A DNA stretch of 64,000 bases. Source: Ochrobactrum sp. RH2CCR150 (GTDB taxonomy: Bacteria > Pseudomonadota > Alphaproteobacteria > Rhizobiales > Rhizobiaceae). Position 1 is the stretch's first letter; every line of letters begins with the position of its first letter. A program made the translations under genes and the position numbers. The stretch is taken from contig JACGXE010000008.1 of the NCBI GenBank assembly GCA_014138095.1, positions 62,001 through 126,000 of the forward strand. Direction: 5' to 3'. Under the pieces are notes generated by a model. It saw only the letters and a list, made by a program, of their open reading frames with translations. It ran no database searches and was not told the DNA's origin. Positions 44,454 through 53,722 of this stretch are shown here, piece by piece.

Positions 44454-46280
44454 TTAACCCTCAATTTCTTCGCGCAACATTTCGAGTTCCAGCCACTCTT
44501 CTTCCATGGCGGCATTCTCGTTGCGCTTCTTTTCCAGAAGATCAGCAGTCTTGGCAAAAAGCGTCGGGTCCTTGGCATAAAGCTGCGGATCGGCAAGCTT
44601 GCCTTCAAGGACGATGATTTCCTTGCCCAGAGCGTCCATCTTGCCCGGCAGCGTTTCCAGCGCAAATTTCTGCTTGAAGGAGAGCTTGCGCTTTTCCTCG
44701 CGCTTCGGCTGCGAAGCCTCCTCGCTGCTATCGCCGCCCTTGTCACCAGCGCGAGCATTCGCCATCTTCACGTTACGACGCTCCAGCGCCTGTTCCTTGC
44801 GCTGCGCCATCATGTCGGCATAGCCGCCCGCATATTCCAGCCAACGCCCGTCACCTTCCGGCGCGATCACAGACGTCACCGTGCGGTCGAGAAAATCGCG
44901 ATCATGGCTGACCAGAATAACCGTGCCCGGAAAACCTGCGACCAGTTCCTGCAACAGATCCAGCGTTTCCATGTCGAGATCGTTGGTCGGCTCGTCGAGG
45001 ATCAGCAGATTGGCGGGGCGAGCCAGCACGCGGGCCAGCATCAAACGCGCCCTCTCGCCGCCGGAAAGCTCACGGATCGGCGTGCGCGCCTGTTCCGGCT
45101 GGAACAGAAAGTCCTTCATATAGGAAACGACATGGCGCTGCTCGCCATTGATGACGAGGTTTTCCCCGCGCCCGTCGGTCAGATAATGCGACAGCGTCTC
45201 ATCCAGATTGAGGCTGTCACGCTTCTGGTCAAGCTCGGCCATTTCCAGATTGACGCCAAGCCGCAGCGTGCCCGAATCCGGTGCCAGCTTGTCGGTCAGG
45301 AGCGAGAGCAGTGTGGTTTTTCCCGCACCATTCGGGCCGACCAGACCGATCCGGTCGCCGCGCTGCACGCGTGTCGAGAAATCCTTGACCAGTACGCGGT
45401 CGCCATAGGCCTTGTTGAGCCCCTTGGCTTCGACCACCAGCTTGCCGGATTCCTTGGAATCGCTGGCCGTCAAGACCGCCGACCCCTGCGCCTTGCGGTG
45501 ATTGCGGAAATCCGCGCGCATGGAATGCAATTCGCCGAGGCGGCGCATATTGCGCTTGCGGCGCGCCGTAACGCCATAGCGCAGCCAATGCTCCTCGCGG
45601 GCAATCTGGCGGCCAAGCTTGTGATGATCGCGTTCTTCTTCTTCCAGAACCTTGTCGCGCCATTCCTCAAAATGGCCGAAACCCTGCTCCAGACGGCGTG
45701 TGATGCCACGGTCGAGCCAGACGGTCGCGCGGCTGACATTTTCCAGAAAGCGACGGTCATGCGAGATCAGCACGATGGCCGAGCGGATCTGGCGCAATTC
45801 GCCTTCCAGCCATTCGATGGTCGTCAGATCGAGATGATTGGTCGGCTCGTCCAGCAAAAGCACATCGGGCTGCGGCGCGATCACACGCGCCAGCGCTGCG
45901 CGGCGTGCTTCACCGCCCGAAAGATGATCCGGATTTTCTTCGCCGGTCAGACCCAGATGCTCCAGAAGATAGGTCACGCGATGCGGATCGTCGGTCGGTC
46001 CGAGCCCGGCTTCAACATAGGCGCGCACGCTGGCGAAGCCGTCCATGTCCGGCACCTGCGGCAGGTAGCGAACGGTCGCACCCGGATGCTTGAACACTTC
46101 GCCCGAAGTCGGCTCGACCATGCCGGCGGCAATCTTCAGAAGCGTGGACTTGCCGGAACCATTGCGCCCGACCAGCGCAATGCGGTCGCCTTCGCTCACC
46201 GAAAGGCCCGCATCCTCCAGAAGCGGCGTACCGCCGAAGGTGAGCTTGATCTGGTCTAGGCGAAGGAGCGGTGGTGCCAT
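44454..46280 (-). CDS. uup: ABC-F ATPase (Uup-like)
   Basis: ABC-F proteins have two ABC domains without membrane parts and act on the ribosome or on DNA repair intermediates. The 608-residue product has Walker A motifs [11 protein letters not shown] and GPNGAGKTTLL, the signature HLSGGEARRAALARV and ELSGGERARLMLARV, Walker B VLLLDEPTNHLDL and LLILDEPTNDLDM. It ends with a charged coiled coil (from about residue 520) typical of Uup. No antibiotic-resistance context is visible. Confidence 0.9.
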   Translation of the reverse strand: MAPPLLRLDQIKLTFGGTPLLEDAGLSVSEGDRIALVGRNGSGKSTLLKIAAGMVEPTSGEVFKHPGATVRYLPQVPDMDGFASVRAYVEAGLGPTDDPHRVTYLLEHLGLTGEENPDHLSGGEARRAALARVIAPQPDVLLLDEPTNHLDLTTIEWLEGELRQIRSAIVLISHDRRFLENVSRATVWLDRGITRRLEQGFGHFEEWRDKVLEEEERDHHKLGRQIAREEHWLRYGVTARRKRNMRRLGELHSMRADFRNHRKAQGSAVLTASDSKESGKLVVEAKGLNKAYGDRVLVKDFSTRVQRGDRIGLVGPNGAGKTTLLSLLTDKLAPDSGTLRLGVNLEMAELDQKRDSLNLDETLSHYLTDGRGENLVINGEQRHVVSYMKDFLFQPEQARTPIRELSGGERARLMLARVLARPANLLILDEPTNDLDMETLDLLQELVAGFPGTVILVSHDRDFLDRTVTSVIAPEGDGRWLEYAGGYADMMAQRKEQALERRNVKMANARAGDKGGDSSEEASQPKREEKRKLSFKQKFALETLPGKMDALGKEIIVLEGKLADPQLYAKDPTLFAKTADLLEKKRNENAAMEEEWLELEMLREEIEG

Positions 46281-46396
46281 GGTGTCTTCTGAGGCTTTCT
46301 GGGCGGTTCTTGGGATGTGCTTTGAAATTCCGCCCTGCTTGTCCGCGACAAAAGCCGTTCTGTCAAATGGATCGACAGGAAAGAGGCACGAAAAAC

Positions 46397-46424
46397 AAAC
46401 AGGCCGGGTTTCCCCGGCCTGTCC
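46397..46424 (-). terminator. Terminator of the glycine-zipper lipoprotein gene
   Basis: On the minus strand ACAGGCCGGG/CCCGGCCTGT with a GAAA-type loop is followed by TTGTTTTT, 24 bp after the stop codon. Confidence 0.85.
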
Positions 46425-46448
46425 TCAATACGATTTTAAGCTTCAAGC

Positions 46449-46733
46449 TTACTGGCAGCGTGCTTCGTAGACGCGGCCGTAATTGTCGCGATAGCGGCAG
46501 TACTGCACGCCATTACGCGTCTGAGCAGCGCCAACCAGCGTACCGGCAACAGCACCGATAGCAGCACCCGTGAGAGCGCCACGGCCGTTACCGCCGATTG
46601 CACCACCGGCGAGAGCACCAATTGCTGCGCCGCCAACACCGTAACCAGCCGTACGCTGTTCGTTGGTCGTGCATGCTGCTGTCGACAATGCGAGCACCCC
46701 GGCAACCGCAATCATGGAAAGACGTGACTTCAT
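46449..46733 (-). CDS. Glycine-zipper outer-membrane lipoprotein
   Basis: The 94-residue product has a lipoprotein signal (SRLSMIAVAGVLALSTAAC, lipobox STAAC) and a Gly/Ala-rich zipper (YGVGGAAIGALAGGAIGGNGRGALTG). A short tail follows with paired Cys (YCRYRDNYGRVYEARC). It resembles the 17-kDa surface antigen/YMGG families. The ATG at 46733 follows AGGAGATTG. Confidence 0.87.
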   Translation of the reverse strand: MKSRLSMIAVAGVLALSTAACTTNEQRTAGYGVGGAAIGALAGGAIGGNGRGALTGAAIGAVAGTLVGAAQTRNGVQYCRYRDNYGRVYEARCQ

Positions 46734-46844
46734 CAAACAATCTCCTGTCAAAGTTGACACTTCAGGTGCCGATTTTGCGTCCCCAATTTCGGCGCTAACT
46801 AATAAACCCGCTTACGCATTTGAAATACGTTTCGCTGTCAAGCG

Positions 46845-47522
46845 TCAAGCCTTTTCAATCGGTAAGGTTAGCGACACGCCGTCAGCATGCTCCGAATTTA
46901 AGTTTGCAACAAGTATCGCTAAGCCAGAACGCACAGTAATGCGAAGTGTTCCACGCACTATATTGGAAACTGTCCACGAAGAACCAAAAGGAAGGGTCAC
47001 GTTGTCTAACGGCCACTCCGCATTTGTGATTGAAAGCCCCTCCACAGAGGTGAAACTGATCACGCTGAACAGCGTGCCTTCCGGGAAATCATAGGCAAAT
47101 TCACCGGACGTCACCGGCCATGCCTCTTCCGCACCGCTGGACAGAAGAACATTCCGCCCCTTGTTGGCCTGCGCCGTCGCCATTGTGAGATGCAGCAGCG
47201 TGTGGTCGGTACGCTGGCCGCCAAAAGCGCCGCACAAAATGGCGCGGGTCGCGCCACGGGCAAAAGCTTCCTCGAAAGCCAGTTCGCCGTCCGTCATATC
47301 CTTGGCGCGGGGAAATGTCTTTTGCGGCACATGGGCATATTGCTCGAGCAGGGCTTGCGGCGTGGAATCGAAATCGCCGAGCCACAGTTCCGGCTCGACG
47401 CCCAAAGCGGCTGCATGACGAATACCGCCATCGGCTGCAAGAATACGCGCTCCGACAATCTGCTGCCGCAGCCGTTCGGTTACGACGAGGTCGCCGCCGA
47501 GAAGGATGACGAATGTGCTCAT
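46845..47522 (-). CDS. thiN: Thiamine pyrophosphokinase
   Basis: The enzyme makes thiamine diphosphate from thiamine and ATP. The 225-residue product has VILLGGDLVVTERLRQQI, GARILAADGGIRHAAALG, WLGDFDSTPQALLEQY and LCGAFGGQRTDHTLLHLTMAT, the family motifs. It is divergent from the TPP riboswitch and thiBPQ operon, so salvage uptake and activation genes are adjacent. No riboswitch was seen on its own leader. Confidence 0.93.
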   Translation of the reverse strand: MSTFVILLGGDLVVTERLRQQIVGARILAADGGIRHAAALGVEPELWLGDFDSTPQALLEQYAHVPQKTFPRAKDMTDGELAFEEAFARGATRAILCGAFGGQRTDHTLLHLTMATAQANKGRNVLLSSGAEEAWPVTSGEFAYDFPEGTLFSVISFTSVEGLSITNAEWPLDNVTLPFGSSWTVSNIVRGTLRITVRSGLAILVANLNSEHADGVSLTLPIEKA

Positions 47523-47628
47523 AAGCCGCTCATATCATGGGCAAATCGCAGCTGGAAGTCCGCTTTGTCCCAGTTTGCATCGGTTTTGCCTCTCTTGCCC
47601 TTCATGGCCTGACATATTAATGTCGCAA

Positions 47629-47735
47629 CGCTCTAACGGGGTGCCATTTGTTCCCATGAATGGCTGAGAGGTTTTTCAAAAAGCCAACCCGCTGAACCTG
47701 ATCCGGTTTGCACCGGCGGAGGGATTAGATGCTGC
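47629..47735 (+). promoter_or_regulatory. TPP (THI-box) riboswitch controlling thiBPQ
   Basis: The sequence carries the conserved THI elements in order: GGGGTGCC at the 5' side, GGCTGAGAGG in the centre, ACCCGCTGAACCTGATCCGG and GGCGGAGGGATTAG at the 3' end. Thiamine diphosphate binding should repress the downstream thiamine ABC transporter. It lies about 100 bp before the thiB start. Confidence 0.96.
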
Positions 47736-47745
47736 TCTGCGGCAC

Positions 47746-47775
47746 GATCCCGAAAAGTTGCAGCTTTTCGGTTAC
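47746..47775 (+). repeat. CCGAAAAG hairpin repeat between riboswitch and thiB
   Basis: CCGAAAAG/CTTTTCGG with a 6-nt loop matches the core of the repeat at 32941-32996. It sits 15 nt after the THI box, where an expression platform is expected, and has no T-run after it. Confidence 0.7.
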
Positions 47776-47837
47776 GGTTGTGCTCCAGACCCCAAGCGGC
47801 GCTATATCCTTTTAACTTGATGAAAGGACGTGCCGTT

Positions 47838-48842
47838 ATGCGGCTGTTATCTTTGCTGGCCCTCTCTTTTGCGGCAGCGGTGAGTCTCGCGCCCGCAGCG
47901 CAGGCCAAAGACAAGCTCACCATCTACACCTATGACAGTTTCATTTCCGAATGGGGCCCCGGCCCCAAGGTGAAAGAAAACTTCGAGAAGGAATGCGACT
48001 GCGAGATCAACTGGGTCGCTTCCGCCGATGGTGTGGCCCTGCTCAACCGGCTGAAGCTCGAAGGCGGCAACACCAAGGCCGATATTGTGCTTGGCCTCGA
48101 CACCAACCTGACCACGGAAGCGCGCGCCAGCGGGTTCTTCGCGCCAAGCGGCATCGATCTTGGCAATGTCAGCGTGCCTGGTGACTTCAAGGACGATATT
48201 TTCGTGCCCTATGACTATGGCTATTTCGCCATCGTCTATGATTCGGAAAAGCTGCCAAATCCGCCCAAGAGCCTGAAAGAACTGGTCGAAGGCGACCCGT
48301 CGCAGAAGATCGTGCTTCAGGACCCGCGCACCTCGACGCCGGGCCTTGGCATGCTGCTTTGGATGAAGGCCGTCTATGGCGATCAGGCAGGCGATGCCTG
48401 GCAGAAATTGCAGAAGCGCATTCTCACCGTCACGCCAGGTTGGTCTGAGTCCTATGGCCTTTTCACCAAGGGTGAAGCGCCGATGGTGCTCTCCTATACC
48501 AGCTCGCCCGCCTATCATGTCATCGCGGAGAAGACGGATCGCTACAAGGCGCTGGCCTATCCGGAAGGCAATTACCTCCAGATCGAACTGGCCGCCCAGA
48601 CGACGACTGGCGCCAAGAACCCGCTGGCGCAGAAGTTCCTGTCCTTCATGACCGGCCCCGGCTTTCAGGATGTGATCCCGGAAACCAACTGGATGTTCCC
48701 GGCAGGCAAGACGTCGACGCCGCTTCCCGCCGCATTCGATGCTTTGCCGAAGCCGGAAAAGACCTTGCTCATTCCATCCGACGAGGTTGCGAAGAACCGC
48801 AAGGCCTGGGTCGATGAATGGCTGGCTGCCACCAGCAAATGA
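47838..48842 (+). CDS. thiB: Thiamine ABC transporter substrate-binding protein
   Basis: ThiB captures thiamine and its phosphates in the periplasm. The 334-residue product has a signal peptide ([21 protein letters not shown]) and family motifs [38 protein letters not shown] and [21 protein letters not shown]. The ATG at 47838 gives the best signal peptide and follows AAAGGA; ATG at 47820 is an alternative. The stop overlaps the thiP start (ATGA). Confidence 0.94.
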   Translation: MRLLSLLALSFAAAVSLAPAAQAKDKLTIYTYDSFISEWGPGPKVKENFEKECDCEINWVASADGVALLNRLKLEGGNTKADIVLGLDTNLTTEARASGFFAPSGIDLGNVSVPGDFKDDIFVPYDYGYFAIVYDSEKLPNPPKSLKELVEGDPSQKIVLQDPRTSTPGLGMLLWMKAVYGDQAGDAWQKLQKRILTVTPGWSESYGLFTKGEAPMVLSYTSSPAYHVIAEKTDRYKALAYPEGNYLQIELAAQTTTGAKNPLAQKFLSFMTGPGFQDVIPETNWMFPAGKTSTPLPAAFDALPKPEKTLLIPSDEVAKNRKAWVDEWLAATSK

Positions 48843-50467
48843 TCAACGCTCCGGCATGTAAAAGCACCAGCTCCACCCCCGCGATGAAACCCGTCGCGGG
48901 GGCTTTGGCGCTGGCTTTTCTTGTCGTGCTGGCCGGTGGTGCGCTCATCGCGCTTGCCTTTGAAGCCAGCGGCGGCTTCGATGCCGCCGCAAATTTCGAT
49001 GCCTATCTCTGGCGAACCGCCCGCTTCACCATCGCACAGGCCATCGCGTCGAGCCTGTTTTCGGTCGCCTTTGCTATTCCCGTTGCGCGCGCCTTGCATT
49101 CGGAAGCGCATTTTCCCGGACGGGGGTTCATTCTGCGGCTGTTCGCTCTGCCGCTCGCGCTGCCTGCCCTTGTGGCCGTGCTGGGCGTTACCAGTATTTA
49201 CGGTCGAAACGGCCTGATCACCCATATGTCGAATGCTGCGGGACATCCGTTCCAGCCAGATATCTATGGCATTACGGGCATTTTGATCGCGCATGTGTTC
49301 TTCAACATGCCGCTGGCGGTGCGGCTCATCCTCGCCGCCTATGAATCGATCCCCGCCGATTACTGGAAACTTGCGGCCCAGCTTGGCATGGGCAACCGCG
49401 CCCGCTTCCGGCTGATCGAATGGCCGGTTATCCGCCGCAGCCTGCCCGGCATGGCGGGGCTGATCTTCATGCTATGCGTGACAAGCTTCACTACTGTGCT
49501 GACGCTCGGCGGCGGTCCGCGCGCGACAACGCTGGAAGTGGCGATCTATCAAAGCCTGCATTTTGATTTCGACCCGGCGCGCGCGGTGGCGCTCACCGTC
49601 ACCCAGCTCGGCCTGACCTTGCTGATCCTGCTGGCCCTGCGCCTGACCGGGCGTCCTTCAGAAGAAGGCTTTACCCACACGGCAGCACCGCGCCGCTACG
49701 GCAGGCCTGCGCGGGGTGAACGCCTGTTCAACATCGCCGCCATTCTCATCGGTTTTCTTTATGTCGCCTTGCCGATTGCAGGCGTGGTCGTGTCCGGCCT
49801 TGCTGCCGACCTCGCCCGCCTGCTCAGCGAAACGACAGTCTGGCGCGCCATCGGCACCAGCCTTGCGCTCGGTTTTTCTGCGGCAACGCTCTCAGTGCTT
49901 CTCTCGCTGGCGCTCGTTTCGGCCCGAGAAGCAGTCAGAAGCAACAAAATAGCCAGCCTGTTCGATACGGGCGCGAGCCTCATACTCGTCATGCCGCCTA
50001 TCGTGATCGGTGCGGGATGGTTCATCCTGCTGCGCCATTTCACCAATCCTTTCGCCATCGCGCCGGTGATGGTGGTAACCGTCAACGCTGCTATGGCTAT
50101 GCCTTTCGCAGTCCGGCTGTTGCGCCCGGCCTGGGACACGGCAGCCGCACGCCACAATAGGCTCTGTGCCCAGCTCGGCATTCATGGCCTCAACCGGCTT
50201 CGGCTCATTGACTGGCCGTCGATCCGCAGACCTTTTGGCATGGCCTTCGCCTTTGCCATGGCGCTTTCCATTGGCGACCTTGGCACAATCGCGCTGTTCG
50301 GCAGCGATGCGCTTCTGACCTTGCCCTATCTTCTCTTGCAGCGCATGGGCAGTTACCGCACATTCGATGCTGCCGGTCTCGCGCTCATTCTGGGGCTTCT
50401 CTGCCTCGGTCTGATGATGCTTGCCGACCGCGCCGCAACATCCCGGAAAGAGAATTCCGTTTCATGA
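48839..50467 (+). CDS. thiP: Thiamine ABC transporter permease
   Basis: ThiP is the fused double-domain permease. The 542-residue product has about twelve hydrophobic helices and two EAA-type loops: [20 protein letters not shown] (near residue 180) and [20 protein letters not shown] (near 445). Overlaps of 4 bp with both thiB and thiQ (ATGA) show translational coupling. Confidence 0.94.
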   Translation: MINAPACKSTSSTPAMKPVAGALALAFLVVLAGGALIALAFEASGGFDAAANFDAYLWRTARFTIAQAIASSLFSVAFAIPVARALHSEAHFPGRGFILRLFALPLALPALVAVLGVTSIYGRNGLITHMSNAAGHPFQPDIYGITGILIAHVFFNMPLAVRLILAAYESIPADYWKLAAQLGMGNRARFRLIEWPVIRRSLPGMAGLIFMLCVTSFTTVLTLGGGPRATTLEVAIYQSLHFDFDPARAVALTVTQLGLTLLILLALRLTGRPSEEGFTHTAAPRRYGRPARGERLFNIAAILIGFLYVALPIAGVVVSGLAADLARLLSETTVWRAIGTSLALGFSAATLSVLLSLALVSAREAVRSNKIASLFDTGASLILVMPPIVIGAGWFILLRHFTNPFAIAPVMVVTVNAAMAMPFAVRLLRPAWDTAAARHNRLCAQLGIHGLNRLRLIDWPSIRRPFGMAFAFAMALSIGDLGTIALFGSDALLTLPYLLLQRMGSYRTFDAAGLALILGLLCLGLMMLADRAATSRKENSVS

Positions 50468-51186
50468 CTGCTTCCGCCGACATCCGCCTTACCGACGTGC
50501 GCTTCAGCTATGGCGAAACCGCAATGCGCTTCGATCTGGCTATTGCGGGCGGCGCTATCGCGGCCATTGTCGGCCCAAGCGGCTCGGGCAAATCCACGCT
50601 CCTGAATCTCATTGCCGGTTTCGAGACGCCTTCATCGGGCACGATTGCCATTGGTGGTATCGATGTGACGCCTCTTCCGCCGCCGCAACGGCCGGTTTCG
50701 ATGGTGTTTCAGGAAAACAATCTGTTTGCCCATCTGACAGTAGCGCAAAATGTCGGCCTCGGTCGCGCGCCGAACCTCAAACTGACGGATAATGACCGCG
50801 CAGCCATTGCCGACGCGCTGACCCGTGTCGGCCTCAAGGACAAGGAACAGCGCAAGCCCGAAGCCTTGTCCGGCGGCGAACGCCAGCGTGTGGCGATTGC
50901 CCGCGCGCTTGTTCGTGAACGTCCCGTGCTTTTGCTGGATGAAGCCTTTGCTTCGCTTGGACCCGCATTGCGACATCAGATGCTCGATCTCGTCAACGGA
51001 CTGCGCCGTGAAACCGGCATGACCGTGTTGATGGTCACCCATACGCCGGAAGATGCGCTCTATCTCGATGCGCAATTGCTGTTTATCGAAAACGGTGAGG
51101 TCGTGGCGCAGGGGCTGGCGAAGGAGCTTTTGTCGGAGACTGGACCTGAAGCGCTCCGGCGCTATATCGGTGATAAAAGACGATAG
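50464..51186 (+). CDS. thiQ: Thiamine ABC transporter ATP-binding protein
   Basis: ThiQ powers thiamine uptake. The 240-residue ATPase has Walker [13 protein letters not shown]-loop [13 protein letters not shown], signature [16 protein letters not shown], Walker [15 protein letters not shown] and [11 protein letters not shown]. It is the third gene of the riboswitch-controlled operon. Its TAG stop codon lies within the first bases of a RIME-like repeat. Confidence 0.95.
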   Translation: MTASADIRLTDVRFSYGETAMRFDLAIAGGAIAAIVGPSGSGKSTLLNLIAGFETPSSGTIAIGGIDVTPLPPPQRPVSMVFQENNLFAHLTVAQNVGLGRAPNLKLTDNDRAAIADALTRVGLKDKEQRKPEALSGGERQRVAIARALVRERPVLLLDEAFASLGPALRHQMLDLVNGLRRETGMTVLMVTHTPEDALYLDAQLLFIENGEVVAQGLAKELLSETGPEALRRYIGDKRR

Positions 51187-51290
51187 AGCGGCTTCTGTTG
51201 TGATGTAATCGTTGAAACCGCTCTATCTTTTTTTACGTCGCATTATCCGACGCAAAACCGCTTCGCACTTTTGCTGGAAATGCTCTAATC
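51183..51290 (+). repeat. RIME-like repeat, full copy, also a terminator for thiBPQ
   Basis: This 108-bp element has two palindromes: ATAGAGCGG...CCGCTCTAT followed by CTTTTTTT, which can act as the thiQ terminator, and CGCATTATCCGACGCAAAACCG with TTTTGCTGGAAATGCTCTA. The size and two-palindrome layout match the RIME1 family described in Rhizobium. Half copies lie at 2765-2816 and 23420-23474. Confidence 0.8.
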
Positions 51291-51415
51291 TCAAATAGAG
51301 TTACGGTAACGGACATATTTTGTTCGCAATCCCCCGGAAGAACCGTATTCAACTTTACCGGGCCGCTTGTACGTCTGCCAGACTGTGACTAGATTTGCGG
51401 ACGACCTGATGATGT

Positions 51416-52969
51416 ATGAATCGCGAGGATAAAATACTGTTCCGTCACAAGACCCGTATCCGGGCCTCCCTGTGTCTTCCAGTCTCCCTGCCAGAACGGA
51501 CGCAGCGCAATTGGCGGAAAACAGCCGTGGGTTTTGGCTTGTTTGCTGTCGCCCTGATTTCCGGGTGCCAGTCGATCAATTCCAGCAAGGATCTCGGCTT
51601 GCAGCCATCGGATAATCCGGTGACGGTCGACAATGTGACGCGCAACGACAAGCTGGCGCAGATCGGCGCGCAACAGCATCCGCGCATCCTCGCCACCTAT
51701 GGCGGCGAATACAAGGACCAGCGGCTGGAGCGCATGGTGGCGAAGATCGTGGGCAAGCTCACGACCGTTTCCGACAAGCCGGAGCAGACCTACCGCATCA
51801 CCATTCTCGATTCACCCAACATCAACGCCTTCGCCCTGCCCGGTGGCTATCTCTATGTGACGCGCGGCCTGCTGGCGCTCGCCAATGATTCCTCGGAGGT
51901 CGCAGCCGTGATCGCCCATGAAATGGGCCATGTCGTTGCCAATCACGGCATTCTGCGGCAGGAAAAGGAAGCGGAGACCGAAATCGCCGGTCGTGTGGCC
52001 AGCGAAGTGCTGCACAACGAGTCCGCCAGCCGCGAAGCGCTTATTCGCGGCAAACTGCGCCTTGCCCAGTTCTCACGCAATCAGGAACTGCAGGCCGACG
52101 CGATCGGCATCAAGATGATCGGCGAAGCGGGTTATGATCCTTTCGCCTCGGCGCGTTTCCTGCAATCGATGGAGGCCTATACCGGCTTCCGTTCGGTCTC
52201 GGGCGCGACCGATGCCAGCCTCGACTTCCTCGCAAGCCACCCTGCGACGCCGCAACGCATCGAACTGGCGCTGGGTCATGCCCGCCGCATCGGCGCACCG
52301 GGTGTCGGCACAACCGACCGCGATTCGTTCCTTGATGGGATAGACGGGCTGCTCTACGGCGACTCGCCCAATGAGGGCTATATTCGCGAACAGACCTTCA
52401 TTCACCCGAAGCTCGGTGTGACGTTCCGTGCACCCGAAGGCTTCACCATCGACAATTCCGCCACCGCCGTCATGGCGAGTGGTCCTGGCGAAGTGGCAAT
52501 CCGCTTCGACGGCGCTTCCCTGCCATCCGGTTCCAGCCTCACCGATTATATCAAGTCGGGCTGGGTGACCGGTCTGGACGAAAGCTCCATTCAGGCAACC
52601 ACCATCAACGGGTTGCCTGCCGCAACCGCGCGCGCGGCTGCCGACCGCTGGCAGTTCGACATCGTGGTGATTGGCGCAAACAACAAGGTCTATCGCTTCC
52701 TGACCGCAGCGCCGAAAGGCAGCAACGCTCTGCTTCCGGCCTCGCAGACGGTGACGCAGTCCTTCCGCCTTCTCACGCCTGCCGAGCAGAACGCCATCAA
52801 GCCGCTGCGCATCCGTGTTGTGACGGTGAAGCCGGGTGACACTATGGCAAGCCTGTCGTCACGCGTTCAGGGCACGACGCGCAAGCTCGAACTGTTGCGC
52901 CTGCTCAATGCCATGCCAGCGGGAGCCACTGTCTCCGTCGGCGACCGCGTGAAAATCATCAGTGAGTAA
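51416..52969 (+). CDS. M48-family metalloprotease lipoprotein (BepA-like) with C-terminal LysM-like domain
   Basis: The 517-residue product has a lipobox (ISGC, Cys 51), the zinc site HEMGH at residues 168-172 and a downstream ELQADAIGIKMI carrying the third ligand. A C-terminal segment VKPGDTMASLSSRVQG resembles LysM. It is probably a periplasmic quality-control protease at the outer membrane. The N-terminal extension before the hydrophobic segment is long, so the true start may be farther downstream. Confidence 0.87.
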   Translation: MNREDKILFRHKTRIRASLCLPVSLPERTQRNWRKTAVGFGLFAVALISGCQSINSSKDLGLQPSDNPVTVDNVTRNDKLAQIGAQQHPRILATYGGEYKDQRLERMVAKIVGKLTTVSDKPEQTYRITILDSPNINAFALPGGYLYVTRGLLALANDSSEVAAVIAHEMGHVVANHGILRQEKEAETEIAGRVASEVLHNESASREALIRGKLRLAQFSRNQELQADAIGIKMIGEAGYDPFASARFLQSMEAYTGFRSVSGATDASLDFLASHPATPQRIELALGHARRIGAPGVGTTDRDSFLDGIDGLLYGDSPNEGYIREQTFIHPKLGVTFRAPEGFTIDNSATAVMASGPGEVAIRFDGASLPSGSSLTDYIKSGWVTGLDESSIQATTINGLPAATARAAADRWQFDIVVIGANNKVYRFLTAAPKGSNALLPASQTVTQSFRLLTPAEQNAIKPLRIRVVTVKPGDTMASLSSRVQGTTRKLELLRLLNAMPAGATVSVGDRVKIISE

Positions 52970-52970
52970 T

Positions 52971-53660
52971 ATGGAAACCCGTATCGACGCATTGCTTGCA
53001 GGCCAGATTGCTCCACTCGGCCCACGTCACGCGCCGAGCGCTATCGACAAGCGCCCTGTTACCGGCAAGGTCCGCGTGACATTGGTCGGCCTCGATTGCG
53101 ATAAGCAAGGCGACCGCAAGGTGCATGGCGGGCCTGAGAAGGCCCTGCATCATTATCCTCACGATCATTACGCCGTCTGGCGCACGGATATCGGCGACAA
53201 TCACCGCCTCAATGCTGCTGGCGCTTTCGGTGAAAACATTTCCACCACCGGTCTTGATGAGCACAATGTCGCTGTCGGCGACCGTTTCCGCTTCGGCACG
53301 GCGCTGATCGAGGTTTCGCAGGGGCGTCAGCCGTGCTGGAAACTCAATGCGCGTTTCGAGACACCCGACATGGCGATCCGCGTCCAGAAGACCGGGAGAA
53401 CCGGCTGGTATTATCGCGTTCTGGAAGAAGGTGAAGCGCAGACCGGCGACAGCATGGTGCTGGTTGAACGCCTTTCACCTGAATGGTCGCTCCACCGTGT
53501 CTGGCATCTGCTTTATGTCGATATGCTCAACTACGACGAGCTGGCGCTCATGGCCGAAATCCCGCATCTGGCCGATGGCTGGAAGCGTTATGCCGTCCGT
53601 CGGCTGGAAAACCGCAAGGTTGAGGATTGGACAAACCGTCTCGACGGCGACAAGTCCTGA
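52971..53660 (+). CDS. MOSC-domain protein (YiiM-like)
   Basis: MOSC domains bind molybdenum cofactor or carry sulfur. The 229-residue product has VRVTLVGLDCDKQGDRKVHGGPEKALHHYP, GAFGENISTTGLDE and the Cys-containing SQGRQPCWKLNARF, as in YiiM, which reduces N-hydroxylated compounds. The start may instead be GTG at 52962, overlapping the M48 stop; either way the genes are probably coupled. Confidence 0.87.
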   Translation: METRIDALLAGQIAPLGPRHAPSAIDKRPVTGKVRVTLVGLDCDKQGDRKVHGGPEKALHHYPHDHYAVWRTDIGDNHRLNAAGAFGENISTTGLDEHNVAVGDRFRFGTALIEVSQGRQPCWKLNARFETPDMAIRVQKTGRTGWYYRVLEEGEAQTGDSMVLVERLSPEWSLHRVWHLLYVDMLNYDELALMAEIPHLADGWKRYAVRRLENRKVEDWTNRLDGDKS

Positions 53661-53670
53661 CTGACAAAAA

Positions 53671-53697
53671 GAAAGGGCGGTCCAACCGCCCCTTTTC
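53671..53697. terminator. Bidirectional terminator between MOSC gene and rpoH2
   Basis: AAGGGCGG/CCGCCCCTT with a short loop, flanked by AAAAAGA and TTTCTTG, separates two convergent genes. Confidence 0.82.
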
Positions 53698-53722
53698 TTG
53701 CGCTGCCTGATTTATCTGCCCC

